Shown here piece after piece: positions 6,997-15,129 of a DNA stretch of 36,305 nt. Each line of letters opens with the position of its first letter. The stretch's first letter is position 1. The notes below the pieces were generated by a model. That model searched no databases. It saw nothing but the letters and a program-made list of their open reading frames with translations, and was not told the DNA's origin. A program made the translations under genes and the position numbers. This stretch comes from a virus, in the IMG/VR virus record IMGVR_UViG_3300026457_000038, positions 1 to 36,305 of that record; one strand, 5' to 3'.

Positions 6997-7025
6997 AAAA
7001 AAAGAGGGGTTATTACCCCTCTTTT
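6997..7025 (-). terminator. Rho-independent terminator after nrdB
   Basis: AAAAGAGGGG and CCCCTCTTTT form a 10-bp stem with a 6-base loop, followed on the minus strand by seven Ts. It starts one base past the nrdB stop codon. Confidence 0.92.
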
Positions 7026-7026
7026 A

Positions 7027-8169
7027 TCACAAACTAAATCCCGCAAAGGCATTAGTTTCAATATCTTGTTTAATTGCCCCTACCAAATAACTTTCTTTTT
7101 CAGTTTCCATTGGAGCTTCTTGCATATTTTTGCTATTCAACCAATGTTCAGTCCAAGGGAGTGGATTGGTTTTAGCTGGAATATCAAACATTGGTTTTAG
7201 TCCAATTGATTTCATGCGACGATTAGCAATCCATTCCACATACATCCAAAGAAGTTTATCATTGAGGCCTATCATCGATCCATCCTTGAACAGATATTCT
7301 GCCCAACGTTTTTCTTCGTTTACAGTGTTTTCAAACATTTTATAGACATAAGATTCTTCTTCTTTAGCAATTTCTTGCATTTCTGGATCATCACCCTGAG
7401 CCCACTTAGTCAGAATTTTTTGAGTAAGTGTAAGATGTTGGTTTTCATCTCTTGCGATGAAAGAGATAATTTTAGCGGATCCTTCCATAAGCTTGAGTTC
7501 ACCAAACGCAAACGAGCAAGCAAAAGAGACGTAGAATCTGATACCTTCGAGAATATTGACATTGGCAATTGCACGGTAAAGTTTCCTCTTTAATTCGATT
7601 CTTTCGGTTTTACCCAAATCAACCCCTTCATTTGCAAACCTCCAAGTGTTGGAAGTTCCATATTGTTGAGCAGAATTGATAAAGTCATCATATGATGATG
7701 TCACAGAGGATGCTCTTTCCAAGATCATTTCATCAGTAATGATTTTATCAAATACTACTGAAGGATCTGCATATACATTTTTAATTATATAGGTATATGA
7801 CCTACTGTGAATCATCTCCATAAATTCCCATACTGTCATTGCTGCCTCCAATTCAGGAAGAGAGCAGTATGGGATAAATGCCATACCAGGTCCACGACCT
7901 TGAACACTATCAAGGAGGATCTGATACTTTAGATTGGAAGTGAAGATATGCTTTTGTTCTGGACGAAGTGTAAGGTAGTCAGAACGATCTTTTTGTAAAG
8001 AAACCTCCTCAGGTCTCCAAAAGAATCCAAGTTGTTGTTGAGTGAGTTTATCAAATTCAGGATACTTATAAGTATCATATCTTTGAACTCCTAAAGGAGC
8101 ACCAAAAAACATTGGTTGTTTAAGTGTATCTACTTGATTTGTATTAAAGACTGTCATCCCTTCTACCAT
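7027..8169 (-). CDS. nrdB: Ribonucleotide reductase class Ia, small subunit
   Basis: NrdB holds the di-iron centre and tyrosyl radical that NrdA needs to make deoxyribonucleotides for phage DNA. At 380 residues it has the family's usual length and aligns with the E. coli protein at an offset of three: iron ligands Asp87, Glu118 and His121, the radical tyrosine in HSRSYT (Tyr125), then LEGIRFYVSF and ARDENQH with the remaining ligands. A good ribosome-binding site, AAGGAG, lies seven bases before this ATG, which favours it over the ATG four codons later. It follows nrdA by 10 bases, is last in the primase-nrdA-nrdB unit, and ends at a strong terminator. Confidence 0.97.
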   Translation of the reverse strand: MVEGMTVFNTNQVDTLKQPMFFGAPLGVQRYDTYKYPEFDKLTQQQLGFFWRPEEVSLQKDRSDYLTLRPEQKHIFTSNLKYQILLDSVQGRGPGMAFIPYCSLPELEAAMTVWEFMEMIHSRSYTYIIKNVYADPSVVFDKIITDEMILERASSVTSSYDDFINSAQQYGTSNTWRFANEGVDLGKTERIELKRKLYRAIANVNILEGIRFYVSFACSFAFGELKLMEGSAKIISFIARDENQHLTLTQKILTKWAQGDDPEMQEIAKEEESYVYKMFENTVNEEKRWAEYLFKDGSMIGLNDKLLWMYVEWIANRRMKSIGLKPMFDIPAKTNPLPWTEHWLNSKNMQEAPMETEKESYLVGAIKQDIETNAFAGFSL

Positions 8170-8179
8170 TTAATTCTCC

Positions 8180-10480
8180 TTAGATTGTACAACTATCGCA
8201 AGCTTCTTCATCATCACTGTTTAAAATTTCATCAATAAGATTTTGAATTTCATTATTATCTTCTTTAGGTTCATCACTCTTACCATCATATGTATTCTGA
8301 TAGTAACCAGTCTTATGACCATACTTATATGCCCTCAGAAAATCTTGAGCAATTACACTCATAGGCACTTCATTGTTTGGATAATGCTCTGGATTATAAT
8401 TCCAATTAGCACTAATTGCCTGATCAAAAAACTTCTGAATTACTGAAACAATATTAAAATAACCATTGTTATTTTTCATGTCCCAAAGCAAAGTGTAATG
8501 ACTTTTCAAAGTAGTATATTGGGGAACTACTTGTTTGATAGGTCCTTTTTTAGACTTTTTAATGGAAAGATATCCACGAGGAGGTTCAATTCCATTGGTT
8601 GCATTTGAAGTCACTGAACTACTTTCAGAAGGCATGATACAGGTAAGAGTAGAATGCCTTAGTCCATCTGTCAAAATATTCTGACGAAGTTCTTCCCAAT
8701 CGTGCTGAAGTGGATCATTACAAATCTCATCAACATCTTTCTTATAAGTATCAATTGGAAGAATTCCATCTGCATATTTAGTTCTATGGAAATAATCACA
8801 CTTACCTTTTTCTTTAGCAAGTTGATTTGATGCCTTCAGGAGATAGTATTGAATACTCTCAGAAAGACCATGAACTGCACTCCATGCCTCAGGTTGATCA
8901 TAATTGTATCCCAATTTAGCAAGATAGTGAGCAAGTCCAATAATACCAACTCCAAGTGTTCTACGTGCCTTTGTAGCAATCTCTGCAGCCTTGATTGGAT
9001 ATTCTTGATACTCAATCAATTCATCAAGAGTTCTGACACAAAGATCACATAACTCTTCCAGTTCTTCATCAGATTTAATTTTTCCAACATTTAGTGCTTT
9101 AAGAATACACAATGCAATTTCACCATCTTCATCATCAATATGTTGAATTGGTTTAGTAGGAAGAGTAATCTCACAGCAAAGATTACTCATATTAACCTTA
9201 TCCTTGAAAGAACTATGAGAATTACAATGATCAATGTTCATCAAATAGATACGACCCGTTTCAGCACGTTCTTTGAGGAGATCAAGAATGAGTTCTTGTG
9301 CCTTGACAGTTTTTTTCGGAATGGACGAATCTTTTTCATACTGAATATAGAGGTCGTCAAATAAATCTGTTCCGAAAGAATCATAAAGTCCAGGGACATC
9401 ATGCGGAGAAAATAATGTAATCTCCTTATTTTGAATGAATCTTTCATAGAAAATTTTAGATAATTGAATATTATAATCTAGTCTACGTACACGATTATCT
9501 TCGGTTCCTTTATTGTTTTTTAAAACAATAACTTCTTCAATTTCTTTGTGCCAAATTGGAAAATAAACAGTAGCACTTCCTTGACGTAGACCACCTTGGT
9601 GGCATGATTTTAATGAACTTTCAAATTTTTTAAGGAATGGAATTACTCCAGTAGAAACAACTTCACCATTACGAATTTTACTATTAATTGCACGAAGTCT
9701 ACCAATATTCAAACCAATTCCAGCACGTCCTGCAACGTATTTCATCATTGCACCATCAGATGCAATAATACTATTCAGAGTATCATCAACATCAATCAGA
9801 GTACATGATGCAAATTGACGAGTAGGAGTTCTTACTCCTGCCATAATTGGAGTTGGGATATTAATCTTGTGTTTTGAAATAGCATCATAATACTTTCTAA
9901 CATAAGAAAGACGAGTACTTTGAGGATAATTTGCAAACATTGTTGCCGAAATCATCATATAAGCAAATTGTGGTGTCTCGTAAACTTTCCCAGTACTTCT
10001 GTCCTGAACTAGATACTTATCCACAACTTGTCTCAATCCAGCATAGGTGAAGAGATAATCTCTATCATGGTCAATATAATTGCCAAGTTTATTGAGTTCA
10101 TCTTCAGTATACTTTTCTAAAATCTCTGTATCATACACATTAACTCCCACACACTTTACAATGTGATCAAAGAATGAGGGGTGATCTTTAATTTTTCCGT
10201 AAAGTGACTTTCTGAGAGAAAATAGCAAAAGTCTTGCCGCAACAAATTGATAATTTGGATTGTCCAAATCAATTAAATCAGACGCAGATTTGATCAGAAT
10301 CTCTTGAATTTCTTGTGTAGAAATCCCATCATAAAATTGAATCCCAGATTGCATTTCTACTTGAGATGCAGAAACTCCTGAAAGGTCTCTACATGCCTCC
10401 TCAACCATCGTATGAATCTTATTCAGGTCAAGTGGTTCAGTGTGACCTTTTCTCTTCAGTACTTTAGTTCCATTGCTCAT
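8180..10480 (-). CDS. nrdA: Ribonucleotide reductase class Ia, large subunit
   Basis: NrdA reduces ribonucleoside diphosphates using the radical passed from NrdB. The first 95 residues form an ATP-cone (KVLKRKGHTEPLDLNKIH), so allosteric activity control may be retained. Counting from the ATG at 10480, the active-site residues are Cys226 (RQFASC), Cys435 and Glu437 (NLCCE) and Cys458 (EIALC). The C-terminus ends ACDSCTI, the swinging CxxC pair that is re-reduced by thioredoxin or glutaredoxin. An in-frame ATG at 10492 is possible, but the one at 10480 overlaps the primase stop as ATGA and fits coupling better. The pair of nrd genes is standard in T4-like cyanophages. Confidence 0.96.
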   Translation of the reverse strand: MSNGTKVLKRKGHTEPLDLNKIHTMVEEACRDLSGVSASQVEMQSGIQFYDGISTQEIQEILIKSASDLIDLDNPNYQFVAARLLLFSLRKSLYGKIKDHPSFFDHIVKCVGVNVYDTEILEKYTEDELNKLGNYIDHDRDYLFTYAGLRQVVDKYLVQDRSTGKVYETPQFAYMMISATMFANYPQSTRLSYVRKYYDAISKHKINIPTPIMAGVRTPTRQFASCTLIDVDDTLNSIIASDGAMMKYVAGRAGIGLNIGRLRAINSKIRNGEVVSTGVIPFLKKFESSLKSCHQGGLRQGSATVYFPIWHKEIEEVIVLKNNKGTEDNRVRRLDYNIQLSKIFYERFIQNKEITLFSPHDVPGLYDSFGTDLFDDLYIQYEKDSSIPKKTVKAQELILDLLKERAETGRIYLMNIDHCNSHSSFKDKVNMSNLCCEITLPTKPIQHIDDEDGEIALCILKALNVGKIKSDEELEELCDLCVRTLDELIEYQEYPIKAAEIATKARRTLGVGIIGLAHYLAKLGYNYDQPEAWSAVHGLSESIQYYLLKASNQLAKEKGKCDYFHRTKYADGILPIDTYKKDVDEICNDPLQHDWEELRQNILTDGLRHSTLTCIMPSESSSVTSNATNGIEPPRGYLSIKKSKKGPIKQVVPQYTTLKSHYTLLWDMKNNNGYFNIVSVIQKFFDQAISANWNYNPEHYPNNEVPMSVIAQDFLRAYKYGHKTGYYQNTYDGKSDEPKEDNNEIQNLIDEILNSDDEEACDSCTI

Positions 10481-11472
10481 ACTCTTTTCCATCCGATAAG
10501 TTTTGCTTTTGCTTCTAATCCCATAAAAGTGTTTTCTTTTATAATTTCCTCAACAGGAAGTCCTGCTAAGATCATATCATTAATGTCTTTTTCTTTCAAG
10601 TCATTTGGCCAAATTACAATATAATGCCCTTGAGAAATAGTTTTTTGCATTCTGTCTACTATTTCTTTATTCCGTTTCTCATTATCATACACAAAAATGT
10701 AATCAATATCTTTCCTATCTGGAATTTGAGAAATGTTTACATCTGCACCGACCATAGCAATAGCATTTGGGATAAACATGCTATCAATAGGTCCTTCCAC
10801 TACATAAACATTTTTTGACCAATCTATTCCATCGAGACCATAAATTTTAGGTATAGAATCATCTAAAATAATTGTTATGTATTTTACTTTTGAATTCTTA
10901 GATAAACTTCTACCTTGGAATCCAAAAATTTCATCATTATAAATGAGAGGAATGATAATTCTAGGTTCATCATATTCCAATGATTTAAAAGTTGGTTTTT
11001 GTGTGTTGGTCCATTCTTTAAATTTTTCACAAAAATAAAGTTCACTCAATTTTTTTTCTGGAATTCCTCTTTTCTCTGCGTATTGTCGTGCAAAGTGTTC
11101 TTTATTTAGTTTAGACAGTTGAGGAAGATCAAAATATTTTTTTTTAAATACTGGTTTAGATGATTTTTTTTCTACCTTTAATACTGGTTCTTTTTTCTTA
11201 TTTGTTTTAAATCTATCAATGATATATTGATCATGAATATTTGGATCTACATCTTTTAGGAAATTAACAAACGATGTAGATTTCCCACAATTATGACACT
11301 TGTAGTTAAAGGTATTCTTGATAGAATACAAATATCCTCTTGCTTTATTTTTTGTCCTTTTACTATCCCCGCAGTAAAAGCAACGAAAATTATAAAGACT
11401 ATCTTTTACTCTTTTAAATTTTTGCAGTCTGGTAGATACAAGATCAATATACTTGAAATCAATTAAATCCAT
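10477..11472 (-). CDS. 61: DNA primase, T4 gp61 type
   Basis: It makes RNA primers for lagging-strand synthesis together with the gp41 helicase encoded at 17857-19230. Near residues 30-65 two Cys pairs (CFYCGDSK and CHNCGKS) form the N-terminal zinc-binding domain of bacterial-type primases. The middle has a TOPRIM core: VYVVEGPIDSMF with the catalytic Glu, followed by YIFVYDNEKRN. At 331 residues it is close to T4 gp61. It is the first gene after the sigma70-like promoter at 11524-11496 and overlaps nrdA, which puts priming and dNTP supply in one transcript. No strong Shine-Dalgarno is seen. Confidence 0.93.
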   Translation of the reverse strand: MDLIDFKYIDLVSTRLQKFKRVKDSLYNFRCFYCGDSKRTKNKARGYLYSIKNTFNYKCHNCGKSTSFVNFLKDVDPNIHDQYIIDRFKTNKKKEPVLKVEKKSSKPVFKKKYFDLPQLSKLNKEHFARQYAEKRGIPEKKLSELYFCEKFKEWTNTQKPTFKSLEYDEPRIIIPLIYNDEIFGFQGRSLSKNSKVKYITIILDDSIPKIYGLDGIDWSKNVYVVEGPIDSMFIPNAIAMVGADVNISQIPDRKDIDYIFVYDNEKRNKEIVDRMQKTISQGHYIVIWPNDLKEKDINDMILAGLPVEEIIKENTFMGLEAKAKLIGWKRV

Positions 11473-11495
11473 TCATATAAAAGTCTGTGACTCAC

Positions 11496-11524
11496 ACTCT
11501 ACTGAAAGATCAAGTTTTTGTCAA
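11496..11524 (-). promoter_or_regulatory. Sigma70-like promoter of the primase-nrdA-nrdB unit
   Basis: On the minus strand TTGACA (11524-11519) and TAGAGT (11501-11496) are exactly 17 bases apart, and the primase ATG is 24 bases downstream of the -10. The -35 overlaps the stop codon of the holin-like gene. Predicted early or middle promoter read by the host enzyme. Confidence 0.65.
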
Positions 11525-11967
11525 TTCTTATCTGGAGGTACGTTTTGCTGATGCATATGTCCATCTTTTAACATTTGCATTTCAGGAGGAGTCCACCAAC
11601 CAGAAGCAAGAGTTGAAAATGCTGTTGCTAATACTGCAAGAACTACTCCAGTTCCAATAGTCATCCATTTAATTTTACTTATTTCATCGACTTTATCTTC
11701 CAATTCATTCATTCTTGTAATTACTTTTTCATGCTCTATGGCATTTCTAGCATCTACCTCAGTAATTTTTTGTAAAATCAATGTATCCGATCTTATTGTA
11801 TTTTCCAATCTTTCATCATGTATAGCCAACATTTTTGAAATGCCTTGACTAGTTTCACTAATTGTTCTTATTGCAGCTTCTAACTTATTCATCATTTGCT
11901 CATACACACTGAATTTTTCTTCAAGTACTGCCACTCTAGTATCAAATGGTGCGTTTTGATTGAACAC
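11521..11967 (-). CDS. Coiled-coil protein with C-terminal membrane segment, XhlA/holin-like
   Basis: The start is a GTG at 11967, preceded by AGGAGG with a 7-base spacer, one of the best ribosome-binding sites in the window. Upstream codons in the same frame overlap the 78-residue gene and look non-coding. The 148-residue product has a coiled coil (about 10-95, with VAVLEEKFSVYEQMMNKLEA and ELEDKVDEISK), one membrane helix (about 102-125, MTIGTGVVLAVLATAFSTL) and a short Pro-, His- and Lys-rich tail. This layout resembles XhlA-type lysis proteins, in which a coiled coil precedes a membrane anchor. A role in lysis with the neighbouring late genes is plausible. It could instead be a membrane-anchored structural protein. 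Confidence 0.75.
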   Translation of the reverse strand: MFNQNAPFDTRVAVLEEKFSVYEQMMNKLEAAIRTISETSQGISKMLAIHDERLENTIRSDTLILQKITEVDARNAIEHEKVITRMNELEDKVDEISKIKWMTIGTGVVLAVLATAFSTLASGWWTPPEMQMLKDGHMHQQNVPPDKN

Positions 11968-12178
11968 TCGTTTTCCTCCTAAACATGTCTTTATAAAAGA
12001 ATGGTAATTTTTTATATTTCTTTTTACGAAGATCAACGGGGGGTAAATCACCTGCTTCAGGAGTTCCTGCAATCTTTCCACTAGATAAACTATTTGTCGG
12101 TGCAGAAATCGCAGAGACATCCTCTTCTAACATATCATGAATGATTTTTCTTATATAATTAAAAGTTCTGTCTTTCAT
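11942..12178 (-). CDS. Small late hypothetical protein (78 aa)
   Basis: It begins MKDRTFNYIRKIIHDMLEED and has a central segment GKIAGTPEAGDLPPVDLRKK followed by aromatic and basic residues (KYKKLPFFYKDMFRRK). The Gly/Pro-rich LPPVDLRKKK peptide looks like segments of other cyanophage virion proteins, but I do not recognise a domain. The ATG overlaps the stop of the 123-residue gene (TAATG), and its own end overlaps the GTG start of the holin-like gene by 26 bases. All three are therefore coupled in one late transcript. Confidence 0.75.
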   Translation of the reverse strand: MKDRTFNYIRKIIHDMLEEDVSAISAPTNSLSSGKIAGTPEAGDLPPVDLRKKKYKKLPFFYKDMFRRKTSVQSKRTI

Positions 12179-12549
12179 TAGAGATCATTGAGTTGATTTA
12201 AACAGCTAGTATCAATTGGTATATCGTGCAATTCAGTTTTTGGATAATTTGGAAATCTTCCCAGATACATGATTATAGTTTTTATCAAACTCCAATATTC
12301 AGAATCAATTTTATAAAACAATAAAGGAGTAGTAGCTTCACCAAAAACATTATATAAAATCAAAAAGTGGTTAATTAACAGATGAGTGTTCAATTCACCA
12401 CTTGATTTATATTTTCTAAGTAACCGTTTTATCCATTTAAACCGTTTAAGGTCATCGTAAAAATCCTCTTTTGTTACTGCTTGAGGATTTTCATAATGTT
12501 TAATTGCAAATAAAACATAGTTCTCTTCATTCAACTCATTAAATCTCAT
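12178..12549 (-). CDS. Conserved cyanophage late hypothetical protein (123 aa)
   Basis: The sequence has FNELNEENYVLFAIKHYENP, DDLKRFKWIKRLLRKY and HFLILYNVFGEATTPLLFYK, a pattern I recognise from T4-like cyanophages with no assigned activity. It is predicted all-helical. It starts 9 bases after the Ig-like protein gene and overlaps the next ATG by one base. By context it is a late gene, possibly virion or assembly related. No better function can be given. Confidence 0.8.
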   Translation of the reverse strand: MRFNELNEENYVLFAIKHYENPQAVTKEDFYDDLKRFKWIKRLLRKYKSSGELNTHLLINHFLILYNVFGEATTPLLFYKIDSEYWSLIKTIIMYLGRFPNYPKTELHDIPIDTSCLNQLNDL

Positions 12550-12558
12550 ACTAAATTA

Positions 12559-13353
12559 TCATGAAACAGTTAATGTAGCAAATGAAGACGTTACTGAAAC
12601 ATCACCACTAGTAATAACGACACGATAACGATATCCGTTATTTGCAGTTCCATTATTAGTAATGTTTACACTGGAGTTAGTTGCTCCAGCAATGTCAGCA
12701 TAAGTCGATCCACCTGCAGTTGTAGACTTCCTCCACTGGTAAGATAGAGGTGCAGTTGAAGGAACTACAGTTGCAGCAACACTAAATGTTGCTGTTTGAG
12801 TGGTTCCTACTCCAACAGAAGCAGGTTGAGAAGTGATAGTGATATCTACATCTGGAAGTTTAGCATCATCTGCCGCATCACCTGCAGTAGCGTATGTTGT
12901 TGTGCCTGTTGTAATTCCAGACATTGCGACTAAAGTTTCAGTCTTTGTTCTCAGTTCACCACTACTATCTACATAAGTAATAATTCCAACCCATCCTGCA
13001 TGAGTAAGATAAGTATTTACTGCAATCTCACTCTCATCTACACCAAAAATTTGGTTTGCAGTGAAATGTGTATCATGCTGAGTGTATTTTGGTTTTTGTG
13101 AAATTACATAGTCACTTACACCAGAAATGGCAGCACCACTTAAAAATTGGGTAGTAGCAATAGAAATAGAAGTCTGTGAATTAATTTTATCAATGATTGC
13201 TTCACCAAAAGTTTTACCTGCACCAATACTAATCACATCACCAACAGAAGCTGCAAGGAAAGAAGTTCCAGATCCAGTAATTACTTTAGTTGCATAATTT
13301 ACTGATACTGAGCCAGGAGAGAATACATCGTCTTTATTACCCCAAAGTGCCAT
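12559..13353 (-). CDS. Virion decoration-type protein with C-terminal Ig-like domain
   Basis: The first 165 residues begin MALWGNKDDVFSPGSV and are rich in Ser, Thr, Gly and beta-formers, a start I recognise from cyanophage structural proteins. Residues about 168-264 form an Ig-like domain: ITSQPASVGVGTTQTATFSV, YQWRKS with the core Trp, and a closing GYRYRVVITSGDVSV segment. Ig-like domains on tailed phages are exposed on heads or tails (T4 Hoc is an example) and bind surfaces or carbohydrates weakly. A TATAAATA motif lies 31 bases before the ATG, directly after a terminator. Where it sits in the virion cannot be told from sequence. Confidence 0.85.
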   Translation of the reverse strand: MALWGNKDDVFSPGSVSVNYATKVITGSGTSFLAASVGDVISIGAGKTFGEAIIDKINSQTSISIATTQFLSGAAISGVSDYVISQKPKYTQHDTHFTANQIFGVDESEIAVNTYLTHAGWVGIITYVDSSGELRTKTETLVAMSGITTGTTTYATAGDAADDAKLPDVDITITSQPASVGVGTTQTATFSVAATVVPSTAPLSYQWRKSTTAGGSTYADIAGATNSSVNITNNGTANNGYRYRVVITSGDVSVTSSFATLTVS

Positions 13354-13383
13354 TTGTTTATTCCCGTAAGTTTTTTCTAAGAG

Positions 13384-13390
13384 TATTTAT
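13384..13390 (-). promoter_or_regulatory. Late promoter, full TATAAATA
   Basis: TTATAAATAC on the minus strand contains the complete T4 late consensus, 31 bases before the ATG at 13353. It directly abuts the T-tract of the preceding terminator. Confidence 0.75.
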
Positions 13391-13419
13391 AAAAAATGGA
13401 GACCCTAGAAAGGTCTCCA
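13391..13419 (-). terminator. Rho-independent terminator after the 56-aa gene
   Basis: TGGAGACC and GGTCTCCA form a perfect 8-bp stem with a 7-base loop and are followed on the minus strand by TTTTTT. It lies 20 bases past the stop of the small gene at 13439. Confidence 0.9.
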
Positions 13420-13438
13420 AAACTTATTTAATTTAGTA

Positions 13439-13609
13439 TCAGCAATTCTTTAATAGTGCTGTTCTAACAGTTGCTGCGATTAGATTGTCTACATCATTAT
13501 CGGTTGATTTTGCATAACGATCAAGTAAATCACACACAAGTTTTTTTGTGGTGCAACTATTAATTGCAGCAAATAAAATTGGTTTTACTAGTTCTACAAG
13601 TGCTCCCAT
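13439..13609 (-). CDS. Small conserved cyanophage protein (56 aa)
   Basis: This short gene reads MGALVELVKPILFAAINSCT, TKKLVCDLLDRYAKSTDNDV, DNLIAATVRTALLKNC, then TGA. The first 20 residues are hydrophobic and amphipathic; the rest is helical. The pattern VKPILFAAINS, TKKLV, DLL, TDN, DD is one I recall from other cyanomyoviruses, with no known function. It is a single-gene late unit: ATAAATA is 27 bases before the ATG and a strong terminator follows. A membrane-active or virion role is possible, but the sequence does not decide it. Confidence 0.75.
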   Translation of the reverse strand: MGALVELVKPILFAAINSCTTKKLVCDLLDRYAKSTDNDVDNLIAATVRTALLKNC

Positions 13610-13635
13610 GATGCTCTCCGTGTTATGGATAAAAA

Positions 13636-13642
13636 TATTTAT
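13636..13642 (-). promoter_or_regulatory. Late promoter motif ATAAATA for the 56-aa gene
   Basis: AGATAAATATT on the minus strand lies 27 bases before the ATG at 13609 and just after the stop of the 490-residue gene. Confidence 0.6.
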
Positions 13643-13656
13643 CTAAAATTAATGCT

Positions 13657-15129
13657 TTACCATTTAACTTTATTTGCCCAATAAGCCGCAGACATTTTTC
13701 CTTTTGCAATATTTTTTGCATGTCTTGTTTTAAATCGATTACGACGACTTGCATATTCTTTAGATTCACCTTTTCTCTTTGGAGAACCTTTGACTCCAAG
13801 TTGCCCAAAACGAATTAATTTTTCAGTTCCACCTTCACAAGCCTTTACGACATGAGATTTTCCAGTTTCACCAGAACCATGTGCTTCTGCTCTTGGTTTA
13901 TTACATTTCATCTCAGACTTTTTTGCTTCTGAGATTTCCATCTTTTCCCCAATAATTCCAGAATTCAACAAATAATTTTTTCTTTTCTTTTCACTCATAG
14001 CTTTTGAGACTATTGCTTTTACTAATTCTTTTTTTGGATCTTTTTCACAATCACATTCTTCGGTAACTTTTTTTTTCTTAATGTTTCTAGAGGGGTGAGA
14101 AACTCTACCACTATCTAAATTTCTTTCTGCCTCACCTCTTTTTCTTGCCCATGTTTGCATAAGAGCAGTTCCAGGTGACTCAATATGACCAGTTCTTACA
14201 AAATCTTTGGGAGATTGTCCCGCAGTTGCTGCCATAGTTGCTAAAAGAACTGCATTAGCAATTTTCTCTCTTTTTCTTGCTTCTACAATATCTAATTGCT
14301 CATCAATTTTTGGACCAATTACAATTTTATTTTTACCACTCATTACATCAATAATTTTTTCTTCATCACCATTTTTCATTTTCTTATTTTTTTTATTTTT
14401 TCTAAGTTCCCCTAGTTCATATAAAAATTCTTCTCTCCAACAAGAAAATTCTTCTCCAACAGATCTTTGTGCGATTAACTTTTTTTTAAGTTCTGGATTT
14501 TTTCTAGCTCTTTGTCCAAGTGTACCTGATGGTTTACTAGGACCTTGACCTGCAGGCAGTCTTCTTGCAATTGGTGCTTTACCTGCAGGGAGTTTTTCTC
14601 TCTCTGGAGTTCCGGACAATTTTTGAGGTTCCAATTTCTTTTTTTTCTTAGCAGACTTATATGCAATCGAATATGGTTTAGGTTCTCTAGTTCCAACTTT
14701 AGGTTTTTTAAGTCCTTCAGATTCTTGTTTTTTCTTTTCTGCTCTCCTTTTAACTGCAGCAACTCCCGCAGTAGCAAGTCCTTTTGCTAAAGATGCTGCA
14801 CTTCCCATTGCTTTTTGATAAGCAGTTGGATCTTTATCTTTATCACTAATTACTTCAGTTTTAATTTTACGAAGTGGTTCCTTTACACTTTCAGCACCCT
14901 TTTCAGTTTCTCTTTTTCTTCTTAATTTATCCTTTAATAATGACCTTTCCTTTTGCCACTCTAATCTTTCTCTCTTATATGCGAGATTTGCCTCGAGCTG
15001 CTTCCTATACCACTCGGAATCCTTTTTTTCCTTTTTATTTTCCTTTTGAGTTTTTTTAAGTTCCTTCTCACCAGCTCTTTTAATTTCAGCAGCCGTAGCC
15101 TCTAAAAAAATTCTTTCCTCAGAACTCAT
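13657..15129 (-). CDS. Lys-rich late protein with C-terminal DUF6321-like domain (490 aa)
   Basis: The first 170 residues are a highly charged helical region (KKTQKENKKEKKDSEWYRKQ). Residues about 175-215 are Pro/Lys-rich with two PAGKAPIARRLPAGQGP-like turns. The last 80 residues carry the strongest signal: a CNKPRAEAHGSGETGKSHVV segment, then KACEGG, KLIRFGQLGVKG, and RRNRFKTRHAKNIAKGKMSA before the final AYWANKVKW. I recognise this as the DUF6321-type domain of T4-like phages, of unknown activity. CDC at 371-373 and CNKP suggest possible metal sites. The gene overlaps its upstream neighbour as ATGA and shares its late promoter. A head-internal or DNA-binding role is inferred from charge and context. 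Confidence 0.8.
   Translation of the reverse strand: MSSEERIFLEATAAEIKRAGEKELKKTQKENKKEKKDSEWYRKQLEANLAYKRERLEWQKERSLLKDKLRRKRETEKGAESVKEPLRKIKTEVISDKDKDPTAYQKAMGSAASLAKGLATAGVAAVKRRAEKKKQESEGLKKPKVGTREPKPYSIAYKSAKKKKKLEPQKLSGTPEREKLPAGKAPIARRLPAGQGPSKPSGTLGQRARKNPELKKKLIAQRSVGEEFSCWREEFLYELGELRKNKKNKKMKNGDEEKIIDVMSGKNKIVIGPKIDEQLDIVEARKREKIANAVLLATMAATAGQSPKDFVRTGHIESPGTALMQTWARKRGEAERNLDSGRVSHPSRNIKKKKVTEECDCEKDPKKELVKAIVSKAMSEKKRKNYLLNSGIIGEKMEISEAKKSEMKCNKPRAEAHGSGETGKSHVVKACEGGTEKLIRFGQLGVKGSPKRKGESKEYASRRNRFKTRHAKNIAKGKMSAAYWANKVKW

Noticed and set aside
11968-12120. Upstream ATG for the holin-like gene
   Set aside because: The extension is out of frame over the 78-residue gene and has no Shine-Dalgarno, whereas GTG at 11967 has AGGAGG at ideal distance.
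14207-14790. Plus- and minus-strand ORFs overlapping the Lys-rich 490-residue gene
   Set aside because: Phe/Ser-rich or Leu/Lys-rich shadows produced by the A-rich coding strand.
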